Shown here: positions 46,646 to 56,871 of the stretch, one piece after another
How positions within the stretch are numbered: position 1 is the stretch's first letter
Layout: each line of letters begins with the position of its first letter
DNA from: Clostridia bacterium
GTDB taxonomy: Bacteria; Bacillota; Clostridia; Christensenellales; Borkfalkiaceae
Length of the DNA stretch: 64,000 nucleotides
Direction: 5' to 3'
Assembly: GCA_017886575.1 (NCBI GenBank)
Contig: JAGHJP010000003.1
Coordinates: forward strand, 1-64,000
The notes under the pieces: generated by a model
Told to the model about the DNA's origin: nothing
The model's database searches: none
The model's input: only the letters and a program-made list of their open reading frames with translations
Made by a program: the position numbers and the translations under genes

Positions 46646-47425
46646 GTGGATACCATGCCCACAGCCATTACCCATCAGCTCCTCGCGGAAGAGGTGTATG
46701 AAAGCCTGCCCGCCGCGGCGCGGGCGGAAATCTTTTCGCCGCCTCTCTACTATTTCGGCGCGCAGGGGCCGGATGTCTGCTTTGCCTACAATCCCGCCGC
46801 GCCCGCCGACGAAAATTTCGGCCGCCTGCTGCATACAAGGGCGCCGCTCCTCTTCTTCCGTCTCCTTGCCGCCGCGGCAAAGGGGAACGGCGTGGTGCGT
46901 TCCTATGCCCTCGGCTATATCACCCACTATGCCGCCGACACCGCCTTTCATCCCTATGTGTACGCCGTCATGCGGGCGTTTCAAAGGGAGGGGCGGTATT
47001 TTCATCACGCTGTCGAGCACGCCGTGGACGGGGTGCTGCTCAAAGAACTCCGCGGCGAAGGGCTGTTTTCCTACCGCCTGCCCCGTCCGCGGGAGATCCC
47101 CGCGGAGATATATGCGGTCTACGCCCGCTACGCGTGCGCGTGCGGGAGAGAGGCATTGAACGAGGCAACTTTCCGTCGGGCGGTGCGCCGCTACTATGCG
47201 GCAAACGCTCTCCGCACGCCCTTCTACCGCGCGGTCTATGCCCGCCGGGCGGCAAGGCTCTTTTCGGAAGCCAAACAAAGCAGCCTGCGCCTCATCGGCA
47301 TATTTCTGGAAGAGGAGGGAGAAGGGTTGCGGGCGGAAGATTTCGGCAGGCATTTCCTGACGGGCGAAGTCGCCGAAGGGAAAAACGCGGGGCCGGGCGG
47401 GGAAAAAATCGGCCGAAAAAAATAA
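46646..47425 (+). CDS. zinc-dependent phospholipase C-like protein
   Basis: AITHQLLAEEVYESLP, YYFGAQGPDVCFAYN, YALGYITHYAADTAFHPYVYAVM. Confidence 0.82.
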   Translation: MDTMPTAITHQLLAEEVYESLPAAARAEIFSPPLYYFGAQGPDVCFAYNPAAPADENFGRLLHTRAPLLFFRLLAAAAKGNGVVRSYALGYITHYAADTAFHPYVYAVMRAFQREGRYFHHAVEHAVDGVLLKELRGEGLFSYRLPRPREIPAEIYAVYARYACACGREALNEATFRRAVRRYYAANALRTPFYRAVYARRAARLFSEAKQSSLRLIGIFLEEEGEGLRAEDFGRHFLTGEVAEGKNAGPGGEKIGRKK

Positions 47426-47452
47426 AAAAGCGGAAAAAACGGAAAAAAACGG

Positions 47453-47481
47453 TTGACAAGCCCCTTTTTATGTGGTAAACT
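47453..47481 (+). promoter_or_regulatory. promoter of rpmG-secE-nusG operon
   Basis: TTGACA-N17-TAAACT. Confidence 0.65.
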
Positions 47482-47533
47482 CTATTTACGCACCTGGAAA
47501 GGGGTGTAATTTTTTTGTACGGAGTTTTCGACA

Positions 47534-47698
47534 ATGGCTACAAAGACGACGAGGACCAAGATCACGTTCGAATGCACGGAGTGCAAGAACCGGAATTACA
47601 ATTCCTTCAAAAACAAGAAGAACGATCCCGACAGGCTGACCTTCAACAAGTACTGCCCGTTCTGCAAAAAGCACACCGCGCACAAAGAAACCAAGTAA
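47534..47698 (+). CDS. rpmG: 50S ribosomal protein L33
   Basis: [54 protein letters not shown]; below the ORF-track cutoff. Confidence 0.96.
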   Translation: MATKTTRTKITFECTECKNRNYNSFKNKKNDPDRLTFNKYCPFCKKHTAHKETK

Positions 47699-47753
47699 GT
47701 ATATTCAAGGAACGAACCGCCCTTTGTAAGGGGGAGGAGCGATAGGAGTCGAC

Positions 47754-47975
47754 ATGGCAAAGACAAAGTCCGATAAACCCAATATTTTCGTAAGATTCGG
47801 CAGAAAGGTCAAGGAGATCTTTTCCGAACTGAAAAAGGTCACCTGGCCTTCCTTCGGCAAGGTGGTCAAGACCACGGGCGTGGTCCTGTTGCTGGTGCTT
47901 GCGTTTGCGGTCGTGTTCACGGCCATCAACACGGGGCTCGCCGCGCTCTTGCAGCTGCTTACGAGCCTGAGCTGA
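47754..47975 (+). CDS. secE: preprotein translocase subunit SecE
   Basis: RKVKEIFSELKKVTWPSFGKVVKTTGVVLLLVLAFAVVF; between rpmG and nusG. Confidence 0.95.
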   Translation: MAKTKSDKPNIFVRFGRKVKEIFSELKKVTWPSFGKVVKTTGVVLLLVLAFAVVFTAINTGLAALLQLLTSLS

Positions 47976-47997
47976 GGAGTAGAAGAGAAGGGCAACT

Positions 47998-48594
47998 ATG
48001 GAAAATGTAGCGACCGAAAAGCTGGAATGGTATATTCTGCATACCTATTCGGAATATGAGGCGATGGTCAAGGACAGCCTGGAAAGGCTCGTCGAGAACA
48101 ACAATCTCAAGGACCAGGTGACCGACATCAAGATCCCGATGGAAGAGGTGATGGAGGAGCGGAACGGCAAGAAGAAGATCGTCAGCCGCAAACTCGTCCC
48201 CTGCTATGTGTTCATCAAGATGATCTATTCCAATCAGCTTTGGTACATGATCACCCAGACGCGCGGCGTGACGGGCTTCGTCGGCCCCCAGGGGCGTCCC
48301 ATTCCCATGAAGGCGGACGAGATCCGCAGGATGCGCCTCGAAGAGTTCGTGTCCGACGCCGATTTCAAGCCGGGCGACACCGTCAGCATCGACGCCGGTC
48401 CCCTCGAAGGCTTCACGGGCAAGATCGTCGAAACGAACGACGCCACGCAGAAGGCGCGCGTGAACATCGAGATGTTCGGCAGGAGCACGGACGTCGAAGT
48501 GGAATACATGCAGATGAAGAAAGTCGACGTCGTCCTGCCCGCCGAGGAGCCCGATCCCGCGGAAACGCCGTCCGAACCGTCCGCAAACGAGTGA
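47998..48594 (+). CDS. nusG: transcription termination/antitermination protein NusG
   Basis: WYILHTYSEYEAMVKDSLERLVENN, VPCYVFIKMIYSNQLWYMITQTRGVTGFVGP, FKPGDTVSIDAGPLEGFTGKI. Confidence 0.97.
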   Translation: MENVATEKLEWYILHTYSEYEAMVKDSLERLVENNNLKDQVTDIKIPMEEVMEERNGKKKIVSRKLVPCYVFIKMIYSNQLWYMITQTRGVTGFVGPQGRPIPMKADEIRRMRLEEFVSDADFKPGDTVSIDAGPLEGFTGKIVETNDATQKARVNIEMFGRSTDVEVEYMQMKKVDVVLPAEEPDPAETPSEPSANE

Positions 48595-48712
48595 CCCGTC
48601 ACGGGCACGAATCAACATCGTCAATCGCGCGGCGCCGCCGCGTCGATCGGTGGGAGAGGGAACAAATTCAGTTTTTCCGTTTCCTTGTTAAAACCACTTT
48701 TTGGAGGATATT

Positions 48713-49138
48713 ATGGCAAAGAAGATCACCGCTGTAGTCAAATTGCAGCTTCCTGCCGGCAAAGCCACGCCGGCGCCCCCCGTCGGTTCCACGCTGGGCC
48801 CTTACGGCATCAACCTGCCCGGGTTCACCAAGGAATTCAACGCCAAGACGGCGAACCAGCCCGGACTCATCATCCCCGTGGTCGTCACCATCTATCAGGA
48901 TCGTTCCTTCACGTTCATCCTGAAAACGCCGCCCGCCCCCGTGCTCATCAAGAAGGCGCTCGGGCTGGAAACGGCAAGCGCCAAGCCCAACTCTCAGAAA
49001 GTCGGGCAGCTCACCAAGGCGCAGGTGGAAGAGATCGCCAGGACCAAGATGCCCGACCTGAACTGCACTTCCCTCGAAGCAGCCATGAGCATGATCAAGG
49101 GCACGGCGCGCAGCATGGGCGTCACGGTGGAAGAATAA
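48713..49138 (+). CDS. rplK: 50S ribosomal protein L11
   Basis: [43 protein letters not shown]. Confidence 0.97.
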   Translation: MAKKITAVVKLQLPAGKATPAPPVGSTLGPYGINLPGFTKEFNAKTANQPGLIIPVVVTIYQDRSFTFILKTPPAPVLIKKALGLETASAKPNSQKVGQLTKAQVEEIARTKMPDLNCTSLEAAMSMIKGTARSMGVTVEE

Positions 49139-49195
49139 TAAGGAGCGCGTGGGAGAGAGTTATTCTCGCAGGTACCACGAGGAGGTTTTTTCATA

Positions 49196-49876
49196 ATGGG
49201 TAAGAAATATTTAGACAGCGTAAAGAGCTTTGACCGCAGCAAACAGTACGAGCTTGCAGAGGCGGTCGGCATCGTATTGAACACTGCCAAGGCAAAGTTC
49301 GACGAGACCGTCGAACTGCACATCCGTTTGGGCGTCGATCCCCGTCAGGCAGACCAGCAGGTCCGCGGCGTGCTCGTCCTGCCCAACGGCACGGGCAAGG
49401 ACAAGAAGGTCCTCGTCATCGCCAAGGGCGACAAGGCGGACGCCGCGCAGGCGGCGGGCGCCGATTACGTCGGCGCGGAAGAGATGATCGCGCGCATCCA
49501 GAATGATAACTGGTTCGACTTCGACGTCATCATCACCACGCCCGACATGATGGGCATGGTCGGCCGCATCGGTAAGATCCTCGGCCCCAAGGGCCTGATG
49601 CCCAACCCTAAGAGCGGCACGGTCACCATGGACGTCGCCAAAGCCATCAAGGAAGTCAAAGCCGGTAAAGTCGAGTACAGGCTCGACAAGACTGCCATCA
49701 TCCACTGCCCCATCGGCAAGAAGAGTTTCGGCGTCGAAAAGCTGAGCGAGAATTTCACCGCGCTCATGGAAGCGGTCGTCAAGGCCAAACCTGCCGCGGC
49801 GAAAGGGCAGTACATCAAGAGCGTCACCGTGGCAAGCACCATGGGGCCCGGCGTCAAGGTGGCATACAGGGCGTAA
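49196..49876 (+). CDS. rplA: 50S ribosomal protein L1
   Basis: [43 protein letters not shown]. Confidence 0.97.
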   Translation: MGKKYLDSVKSFDRSKQYELAEAVGIVLNTAKAKFDETVELHIRLGVDPRQADQQVRGVLVLPNGTGKDKKVLVIAKGDKADAAQAAGADYVGAEEMIARIQNDNWFDFDVIITTPDMMGMVGRIGKILGPKGLMPNPKSGTVTMDVAKAIKEVKAGKVEYRLDKTAIIHCPIGKKSFGVEKLSENFTALMEAVVKAKPAAAKGQYIKSVTVASTMGPGVKVAYRA

Positions 49877-49930
49877 CCGTCCGAAAAACGGCTCTGTCAA
49901 AAATTTTTTCCGCCCCGGCGGGAAAAACGG

Positions 49931-49959
49931 TTGACAGAAAAGTTCAAAAACAATATAAT
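49931..49959 (+). promoter_or_regulatory. promoter for rplJL
   Basis: TTGACA-N17-TATAAT, perfect consensus. Confidence 0.85.
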
Positions 49960-49975
49960 AACAGAGAAAGCGAAC

Positions 49976-50125
49976 GAATACCGTAGAAAGCAAGTGCCCG
50001 ACGGGGCTTGAAGGCTTTGCCGCTTGCCGAGGGAAAGAGAATTTTTTGAAGACGATTTCAAAGGATCCCTGCGCCCTCGGCGCAGGGTTTTTTGCGGGTA
50101 TTCGGTCCCAAACGTCGGGCGCAAG
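49976..50125 (+). ncRNA. ribosomal protein L10 leader
   Basis: gaataccg...cggcttgccgaggg...; long-range pairing gaatacc/gggtattc; located between rplA and rplJ; internal attenuator-like hairpin at 50067-50093. Confidence 0.8.
50067..50093 (+). terminator. attenuator/terminator hairpin within the L10 leader
   Basis: ccctgcgcc-ctc-ggcgcaggg-tttttt. Confidence 0.85.
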
Positions 50126-50141
50126 CCCTGAGGAGGTAATA

Positions 50142-50642
50142 ATGTCAGCGAATTTAGAGGCAAAAAAGCAGGTCGTCGAAGAGATCAAATCGAAAATTCA
50201 GGCGAGCAAGGCCGTCGTTCTGGCGAACTATGACCGCCTGACCGTTTCGGAGGTCACCGCGCTGCGCAACAAGTTCAAGGAAGCGAATTGCGAATACAAG
50301 GTCTACAAGAACACTTTGGTGCGCAAGGCATTCAACGAACTCGGCGTCGCCGATTTCGACAAAGATCTGAACGGCACGACCGCCACCGTCTTTTGCACGG
50401 AAGAAACCGCTGGTCTGAAAATCATTTCCGACGCGGTAAAGGCAGACAAGACGATGGAGGACAAACTGGTCGTCAAGTGCGCGTATGTGGACAACGCGTA
50501 TGTGGACAAGGCAGGCGCCGCCGCCCTCGCCGCGATCCCCGCAAGAGAGGTATTGCTCGCGAGAATGGTCGGATCTCTGCAGTCGTCCATTTCCAAGTTG
50601 GTCTATGTGTTGGACGCCATCGCAAAGAAGCAGGAAGCTTGA
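50142..50642 (+). CDS. rplJ: 50S ribosomal protein L10
   Basis: EEIKSKIQASKAVVLANYDRLTVSEVTALRNKFKEANCEYKVYKNTLVRKA. Confidence 0.96.
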   Translation: MSANLEAKKQVVEEIKSKIQASKAVVLANYDRLTVSEVTALRNKFKEANCEYKVYKNTLVRKAFNELGVADFDKDLNGTTATVFCTEETAGLKIISDAVKADKTMEDKLVVKCAYVDNAYVDKAGAAALAAIPAREVLLARMVGSLQSSISKLVYVLDAIAKKQEA

Positions 50643-50683
50643 TCAAAAATTTTATTTAAGAATTTATGGAGGATTAAAAAATC

Positions 50684-51052
50684 ATGGATATTCAGAAATT
50701 TATCGAAGAAGTTAAGGGCATGACCGTTCTCGAGCTCAACGAGTTCGTCAAGGCGCTCGAAGAAGAATTCGGCGTTTCCGCCGCCGCTCCCGTCGCCGTC
50801 GCGGGCGCCGCTGCCGGCGCCGCCGCTCCCGCGGAAGAAGAGAAGACCGAGTTCAATCTGGTCCTGAAGGATTTCGGCGCGAACAAGATCGCCGTCATCA
50901 AGGTCGTCCGCGAGCTGACCGGTCTGGGTCTTGCCGACGCCAAGAAGATGGTCGAAGGTCTGGGCACCATCAAAGAGAATATGCCCAAAGCCGATGCCGA
51001 AGCCGCCGTTGCCAAGCTCAAGGAAGCGGGCGCGGTTGCGGAAATGCAGTAA
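50684..51052 (+). CDS. rplL: 50S ribosomal protein L7/L12
   Basis: [40 protein letters not shown]. Confidence 0.97.
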   Translation: MDIQKFIEEVKGMTVLELNEFVKALEEEFGVSAAAPVAVAGAAAGAAAPAEEEKTEFNLVLKDFGANKIAVIKVVRELTGLGLADAKKMVEGLGTIKENMPKADAEAAVAKLKEAGAVAEMQ

Positions 51053-51072
51053 CCTGCCGACAGTTAAAAAGG

Positions 51073-51119
51073 GCCCCCGCCGTCTTGCACTTCTTTGCAG
51101 CCGGCGGGGGCTTTGTTTT
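51073..51119 (+). terminator. terminator after rplL
   Basis: gcccccgccg...cggcgggggc followed by tttgttttt. Confidence 0.8.
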
Positions 51120-51168
51120 TTTCGCGGTTGCGGCCGCCCTCCCTTCGGCGGGGTACGGGGTCGGCGCC

Positions 51169-51530
51169 CCTTAACGGTTGTACTCTATAAGCAAGCCGAC
51201 AGGCTTGCGCAACACGGGATTTTCAAGGGTGAGCTACTCGAAAAACGATCGATGATCGTTTTTCGACAGCGCAAGACAAATCGCATATGCAGCGCGATTT
51301 GTTGGCCGAGGGCGAAATTCCATTCGCCCGAGAAGTGACCCTTGAACGGGTGGAGGGCAGAGCCCTCCGAAAGAAATGATCTTTCAAACGCGGAGCGATG
51401 CTCCGCGTCATATCGCCGCGGGCGATAAGACCGCAAGGCGCAGCCTTGCGCATAATGTTCACGGTTATAAGGGGCTCTGCCCCTTTGACCTCGCCAAAGG
51501 GACATCGTCCCTTTGGAAACCCGAGTTGCC
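51169..51530. repeat. Modular hairpin-array repeat, locus F
   Basis: gcaagccgacaggcttgc, nested unit, gagggcagagccctc, gcggagcgatgctccgc, atcgccgcgggcgat, cgcaaggcgcagccttgcg, aaggggctctgcccctt, ccaaagggacatcgtccctttgg. Confidence 0.85.
51231..51337 (+). repeat. Nested three-hairpin unit, copy 3
   Basis: gagctactcgaaaaacgatcgatgatcgtttttcgacagcgcaagacaaatcgc...gcgatttgttggccgagggcgaaattccattcgcccgag inside caagggt...acccttg. Confidence 0.85.
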
Positions 51531-52001
51531 GCCCGCACGGGCGTTCGGTTCGGACATGGTCGTCTTTGCCGTCGTCGCGCTTTTTGCGGCATGGGTGGGT
51601 GTTTTCAGACGCAGGCAGGTAATTGTTTGCGGGCATGGGTGCCTTGTATGCCCTTTAATGCGGGCATGGGTAGGGACGCAGAGAATTTGTTCGCGGCGCG
51701 GACGGGGCGGCGGGCGGGGAGAAAAATCCGGTTTTCCCCGCGACATTACGAAAAGTTTACTTTTTTTCGATATAATGATGGCGATACAGCAATATATATA
51801 ATTCGGCGCGGTGCGGCATGCCGGCGGTGCGCTTTCTGCGGGAAACGAAGGGAAAAAAGGGAAGGAAAAACAATATTTCCCCGCAGCGGCAGCCTTCGGC
51901 GGGATTGCCGTCTTTTCCCCGTCCGAAAAGTGAGGGAAATATGCGACAAAACTTGACAAAACCGGGGCGTTCCTGTATAATGGACACAGTATGAGGAGAA
52001 T

Positions 52002-52907
52002 ATGCGAAAGAAAATCGTTGTAAGAGAGAGAAAAAAAGAGAACTGTCAGCCGCAAAGCGCGGCGCAGGAGCGGGAACGCGCGGCGGAGGAAGCCGTTTGT
52101 TCCGCGGCGGAATCGCAGGAAACGGCCTTGGCGGCCCTCGGGACGGCCGGGGAAGCCGCTCCGGCATCCGCCCTGCCGTCGGCCGCCCCTTGCGAAGTCG
52201 CCGTGAGCGCGGCCTCTGCGGGTACGGCTGCCGCCGGCGTCGCAGCGGCAACAACGGCGCCGGCCGCCGACGAAGACAATACAGACGCCCGTCCCAAGAT
52301 GTTCGGTGTCGAGGTCGCCTATCTGTTCTTTTTGGGCATGCTTACCTCCATGGTCGGCTGGATCGCGGAAAACCTGGCGCGGCTGGTGACGCAGGGAATC
52401 CTCGATTCGCGCTATCATCTGCTGCCCTTCATCCCGGTCTACGGCATGGTGGTGTTTGCCGTGCATCTGGTGTTCGGCGACCCGGACGATCTCTGCTTTT
52501 TCGGTAAAAAACTTTTCAAAGAATCGACCAAAAAGACCAAGATCCTTTCCAACCTTACCTGCCTTCTGATGATGTATGCCGCCGTGTTCTTCGGCGAACT
52601 CATCGTGGGCAACGCCTGGGAGCTGATCTCGGGCGTGCAGCTTTGGGATTACAGTTCCATGCCGTTGAGCGTCACGCAGTACGCGGGGCTCATCCCCACG
52701 ATCGGCTATGGTACGGGCGCTTTTCTGCTTTTCCGCTTCGTCCTGCGTCCGCTCATCGAGCTCATGCAGCGCAAGGCGAATTATAAACTGGTCGTGCTCT
52801 TCAACTGCATCTTCGGATGCCTGATGTTTGCGGACGACATCGCCATGTTCCTGCAGGTCGCCATCCTCGGCGAAGCGCCCGTCTATTGGCAGATCGTGCT
52901 TTGGTGA
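52002..52907 (+). CDS. putative ABC transporter permease-like membrane protein with ~100-aa Ala-rich N-terminus
   Basis: Multi-TM; FFLGMLTSMVGWIAENLARLV, GELIVGNAWELISGVQLWDYSSMPLS (putative ABC_trans_CmpB family). Confidence 0.7.
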   Translation: MRKKIVVRERKKENCQPQSAAQERERAAEEAVCSAAESQETALAALGTAGEAAPASALPSAAPCEVAVSAASAGTAAAGVAAATTAPAADEDNTDARPKMFGVEVAYLFFLGMLTSMVGWIAENLARLVTQGILDSRYHLLPFIPVYGMVVFAVHLVFGDPDDLCFFGKKLFKESTKKTKILSNLTCLLMMYAAVFFGELIVGNAWELISGVQLWDYSSMPLSVTQYAGLIPTIGYGTGAFLLFRFVLRPLIELMQRKANYKLVVLFNCIFGCLMFADDIAMFLQVAILGEAPVYWQIVLW

Positions 52908-52930
52908 CGGCAAAAGGGCGGTGAAAAAAT

Positions 52931-53536
52931 ATGGATACGGAAAAGAACAGGACAATCTATATCGTCGTCAGCCAGACGGGCAGCATCGTGTCCAAGATAC
53001 TGAAACTGCTGACGGGCGCGAAGTACAACCACGTTTCGGTGTCCCTCGACGAGTCGCTGGAACCCATGTACTCCTTCGCGCGGAAGTATACATACAATCC
53101 CTTCTGGGGTGCGTTCGTCAAGGAATACCCCGGCAAAGGGGCGCTGGCGCGCTTCAAGGACACCGAAGTCGACGTGCTGGAACTGCCCTGCACCGAAGAG
53201 CAATACGGCATGGTGCGGGAACGGCTGGAAAAAATGTACCGCGAACGGGACAAATACCGCTACAATTACCGCGGCCTGTTTTCGGCGTATTTTTCCAAGA
53301 AATACCACAAAAAGCACCACTATTATTGTTCGGAATTCGTCGCGACCCTCTTGCAGCGCTGCGACATCGTGCCCGAGGGCACGTTCGGCGACATCGTCAA
53401 ACCCATCGATTTCCTCTCCCTGGAGGGGACGAGGAGCATCTACTGCGGCAAACTCCGCAAATACCGCGCCCGCCCGAAGGGGGACAAGGCGGCGCAAAAG
53501 CCGTGTGCCGAAGGCGATATCGGGGTGTTGGTTTGA
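52931..53536 (+). CDS. permuted papain-like (YiiX/NlpC-P60 type) amidase/peptidase, putative
   Basis: LLTGAKYNHVSVSLDESLEPMYSF (His) and KHHYYCSEFVATLLQRC (Cys) motifs. Confidence 0.75.
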   Translation: MDTEKNRTIYIVVSQTGSIVSKILKLLTGAKYNHVSVSLDESLEPMYSFARKYTYNPFWGAFVKEYPGKGALARFKDTEVDVLELPCTEEQYGMVRERLEKMYRERDKYRYNYRGLFSAYFSKKYHKKHHYYCSEFVATLLQRCDIVPEGTFGDIVKPIDFLSLEGTRSIYCGKLRKYRARPKGDKAAQKPCAEGDIGVLV

Positions 53537-53585
53537 TGAAAATTGTTTTTGCCCGCAATTTATTGTAAAATCGGGGCAAAAACTC

Positions 53586-53650
53586 TTGACGGAAAAGCAA
53601 AATACGGTTAAAATAGATAGTACATTGCACACCTCGGCAATGTACTATCT
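53586..53650 (+). promoter_or_regulatory. promoter with 14-bp perfect inverted repeat over the predicted transcription start
   Basis: TTGACG-N17-TAAAAT then AGATAGTACATTGC-acacctcg-GCAATGTACTATCT (53615-53650). Confidence 0.8.
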
Positions 53651-53682
53651 CTATATTCATGCAATCGCATGCGGAGGGTATA

Positions 53683-54660
53683 ATGGCAAACGTTTTGCGT
53701 AAGACGATCGCCCGCGCGGCTTGTTTTCTCCTTGCCGCTCTGCTGCTCGTCGGCACTGTTTTTATGTTCACATCCTGTCAGTCCTCGAACCCGAAGGTGA
53801 CCATCACCGTCTCCTTCAACAACAGGACGTATAACCTGGAGTACAGGCTGTACAGAAAATTCTTCCCCGCCACCGTGCAGCACTTCATCGAGCTGGCGGA
53901 CGCGGGCTACTATAACGGCCTCTGCTTCCACGACTACGACGAGGCGGTGGGCATGTTCACGGGCGGCTATGTCTACGACGAAGCTTCTTCGGGCAACACC
54001 AACACCCGCGGCCTGGTCGGACGGGAATACTTCTCCTGGATCGAGGAGAACGACGTCGAACTCACGCAGACCGTCTTTGCGCACGTGGACGACGGGAACG
54101 TGCCCGATCAGAGCACGGGGCTCAATACCGTCGCGGGCGAGTTCGGGCAGAACAACTATTCCATCGAAAACAACGAGAAGAACTACGGTGCGAAGAAGGA
54201 AGGCTCCCTGGTCATGTACTACAACGGCGATGCCAAGGAGGGAATACGCAACACCAACGTCACCGTGCGCCGCAACACCCGCCGCGCCGAGGACGACGCG
54301 ACCGGTATCACCGGCGACGCCCGCTGGTACGAAACGAGGAGTTACATCTATAACTCCGCCACTTCCCTCTTTTACATCAGCTTTGAGTCCGAATCCTCTG
54401 TGAGCAGCGAATACTGTGTGTTCGGCGAACTCTACAACGACGATGCGGAGGAAACGTACGATTCGCTCATGGCTGCCATCGATTCGTACATCTCTTCCAT
54501 CGACGCGGACACGGAGGACGAAGAGGACCCCTTCACCGAGGAAGCCACGATGAACATTGAAACGGGCGATTGGTACTATGCCGATTATAATTTGAGGGCG
54601 ACCTACGACGTGCCCGTCAGACCCATCGTCATCGAGCAGGTCAGAGTGGACAGATATTGA
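53683..54660 (+). CDS. cyclophilin-type peptidyl-prolyl isomerase-like lipoprotein
   Basis: Lipobox VFMFTSCQ; YRKFFPATVQHFIELADAGYYNGLCFHDYDEAVGMFTGGY; TVAGEFGQNNYSIENN; KEGSLVMYY. Confidence 0.88.
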   Translation: MANVLRKTIARAACFLLAALLLVGTVFMFTSCQSSNPKVTITVSFNNRTYNLEYRLYRKFFPATVQHFIELADAGYYNGLCFHDYDEAVGMFTGGYVYDEASSGNTNTRGLVGREYFSWIEENDVELTQTVFAHVDDGNVPDQSTGLNTVAGEFGQNNYSIENNEKNYGAKKEGSLVMYYNGDAKEGIRNTNVTVRRNTRRAEDDATGITGDARWYETRSYIYNSATSLFYISFESESSVSSEYCVFGELYNDDAEETYDSLMAAIDSYISSIDADTEDEEDPFTEEATMNIETGDWYYADYNLRATYDVPVRPIVIEQVRVDRY

Positions 54661-54678
54661 TTTTACACCGCATGGACG

Positions 54679-54719
54679 GACGCGGAGCGGCATGAAAATG
54701 CGCTCCGCGCCTTTTTTTT
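54679..54719 (+). terminator. intrinsic terminator after the cyclophilin gene
   Basis: gcggagcggcat-gaaa-atgcgctccgc followed by a T tract. Confidence 0.75.
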
Positions 54720-54865
54720 GCGCTTTCGCGAATATTTGGCTCTTTCCCCCTTGTTTTTGCGCGGAAGGCGTGGTATAATGAAAAAAGCGGCGGAAAAAAC
54801 GGAAGCGCCGCGCAAAACCACGCCGCGAAGGGCGGTTTTTCGCCGACCCGCGGAAGGAGAGAAAT

Positions 54866-55711
54866 ATGTACAATCTGTTTTCCGTTTGCCGGACACGCAC
54901 GGGCGAGACGAGACCGGATGCCGACGCGTTCGTCGTCGCGCGGCAGGACGCGGCGGGCATGGCGCGCGTGCGGGAGTTGAAGGAGCAGGCCGCGTCGCTG
55001 CAAAAAAAGATCACGCCCGTTTGGCTGACGGTCCTCATCTTGATTTCCATGGTTGCGGGCATGGTATTGGTGGCCGGCTATTTCGAAGTCGCGTCCGAAA
55101 CGGGGTTTGCCGCAGCGTGGCGGGACGTCTGGTGGCTGATTGCCGCGGGCGTGCCCCTGCTGGCGCTCGCCGCCCTGCTCGTGTTTTTTCTCGCCCGCAG
55201 GGCCAAAAAGATGATGGCGTCCTCCGCGGTGCAGGGGTATCTGGAGCGTGCCGAACGGGACATCGCCGCGTTGCATGCGGCCCTCGGCGTGCCTGCGGAC
55301 GCCCCCGTGCTGGACGTCATCGCATATGTCTACCGCGAGGGGCGCAAAAAAAAGCCGATCTCCTCCGGCGGGGCGTTCCGGGCGTATATGCTTTTGGAAT
55401 ACAATGTGTTCGTGCGGGACGACATGCTCTGTTTCGCCGACGCGGAAGCGGTTTTCGGCGTGCCCCTCTCCATGCTCGTCGCCGCCTATCCCCGCCGCAA
55501 GCGGGTCACGGTCGGCAATTGGAACAAGTCCGAGCCTGCCGCGTCCAAACAGTACAAAAAATTTGTGACCTCTTCTTCGAACGGCACGGTCATCCGCAGC
55601 TATCTCGCCCTGCACGTCGCGGGCAGCCGCGGCGAATACGAGATCTGGATCCCCGCATACGATGCGGAAACCTTGCAGCGCGTCGCCGGTCTGCGGCTCG
55701 TCCTCTCTTGA
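54866..55711 (+). CDS. membrane protein, hypothetical
   Basis: 281 aa, two TM segments; RBS gaaggagag. Confidence 0.65.
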   Translation: MYNLFSVCRTRTGETRPDADAFVVARQDAAGMARVRELKEQAASLQKKITPVWLTVLILISMVAGMVLVAGYFEVASETGFAAAWRDVWWLIAAGVPLLALAALLVFFLARRAKKMMASSAVQGYLERAERDIAALHAALGVPADAPVLDVIAYVYREGRKKKPISSGGAFRAYMLLEYNVFVRDDMLCFADAEAVFGVPLSMLVAAYPRRKRVTVGNWNKSEPAASKQYKKFVTSSSNGTVIRSYLALHVAGSRGEYEIWIPAYDAETLQRVAGLRLVLS

Positions 55712-55765
55712 CCGCAACCGGCAAGCGCGGGGGGCGGGAAAATCACATAAGGAAAAGCAAAGAAA

Positions 55766-55800
55766 GGAGCGCACGCCGTCGGGCGTGCGCTCCGGATTTT
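55766..55800. terminator. terminator between convergent genes
   Basis: ggagcgcacgcc-gtcg-ggcgtgcgctcc-ggatttt. Confidence 0.8.
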
Positions 55801-55873
55801 TTATCAGCGAAGCGGTCTTGTTTGCCGCATTCCGTCTGTTCGGCGGGGGGCATGACCGCAGGCAAGCGGCCTT

Positions 55874-56794
55874 TCAAAACGTCCGCCGCACGTTTTCGAT
55901 CTTGCCTTCCCGCATCGTCGCGGCATATCCCTTCAAAACGTACACGTTTTCGCGCTGCGGGCATACCGTGCCCGCGGCGAAGGGGGCGAAGGGCAGGGGA
56001 ACGGCGGCGGAAAAGTCTCCGAAATAGTCCCGCAGGGCGGGCAGGCTGTTTCCGAGGTCGGCGGAAAGCAGGGCGCGCCCTTCTTCCTCTTCTTCGCCGC
56101 GCAGCGTTTCCAGCAGGCGGCAGAGGGCAAAGCGCCCGTCCGCGGGGAGAGGCGGAAAGGGGGAAAGGCGGCGCTTTCGCAGCACGGGCGCTTCCCCCGC
56201 GCAATCGAAGGTATATGCCGCCGTCCGCCCGCAAAGATCGCCCAGGGGGGCGGTAACGCGCAGTTCGTCTTTTTCCTCGTCCGCCGACCAGTCCTCCGCC
56301 CTGCCGCAGAAGAAGGGGGTGCCCGTCTTGTCCAGCGCGCACACCGCGCCTTCTCCCTCGATGAGGGCAAAATTTGCAAAGGGGCGGATGCGGCAGGCGG
56401 CAAACCGTTCGCTCAGGTCGCCCGTTTTTGTCCCGCTTTCCCCCTCGAAGAGGTAGTGCACGCCCGCCTGGGCATAGACGGTCAGCCCGCCGAAGGGCAG
56501 GCTTGCGCCGGCGACGGGGCGCAGGGCGGCGTCGGCGTATAAAAACCCGTCCGCATACAGGGCGACGCCGTCCGGAAGCAGGCAGACCTTTACGCCGCGC
56601 GGCGGCGTGCGGTGCAGGCCGCCGCGCAGGACAAAGCGGAGGGGCAGGCGTTCTCCGTCCGCCGGCAGGAATTCGCAGAGGGGGTCCTCCCGCGGCGAGA
56701 GCTCCAGGGTGCGGGCAAATCCGTCCGTATAGCCCCGGAAGGCGCCGTCCACCGACAGCGCGCACGGGCGCGCGGATAAAAAATATACTCTCAT
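55874..56794 (-). CDS. hypothetical protein
   Basis: 306 aa from MRVYFLSARPCALSVDGAFRGYTDGFARTLELSPRE; ordered composition, no clear family. Confidence 0.55.
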   Translation of the reverse strand: MRVYFLSARPCALSVDGAFRGYTDGFARTLELSPREDPLCEFLPADGERLPLRFVLRGGLHRTPPRGVKVCLLPDGVALYADGFLYADAALRPVAGASLPFGGLTVYAQAGVHYLFEGESGTKTGDLSERFAACRIRPFANFALIEGEGAVCALDKTGTPFFCGRAEDWSADEEKDELRVTAPLGDLCGRTAAYTFDCAGEAPVLRKRRLSPFPPLPADGRFALCRLLETLRGEEEEEGRALLSADLGNSLPALRDYFGDFSAAVPLPFAPFAAGTVCPQRENVYVLKGYAATMREGKIENVRRTF

Positions 56795-56871
56795 ATTGCA
56801 AATGTATGAATAAATTGCCGCGGATATGTCAATAAAACGGGAACAAAGGCAAAACAAGGATGGTCGCTATT

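Noticed and set aside
54718-56256. 512-aa plus-strand ORF overlapping the 54866 gene and crossing a terminator
   Set aside because: Arg/Gly/Ala-rich out-of-frame translation; crosses the hairpin at 55766-55800.
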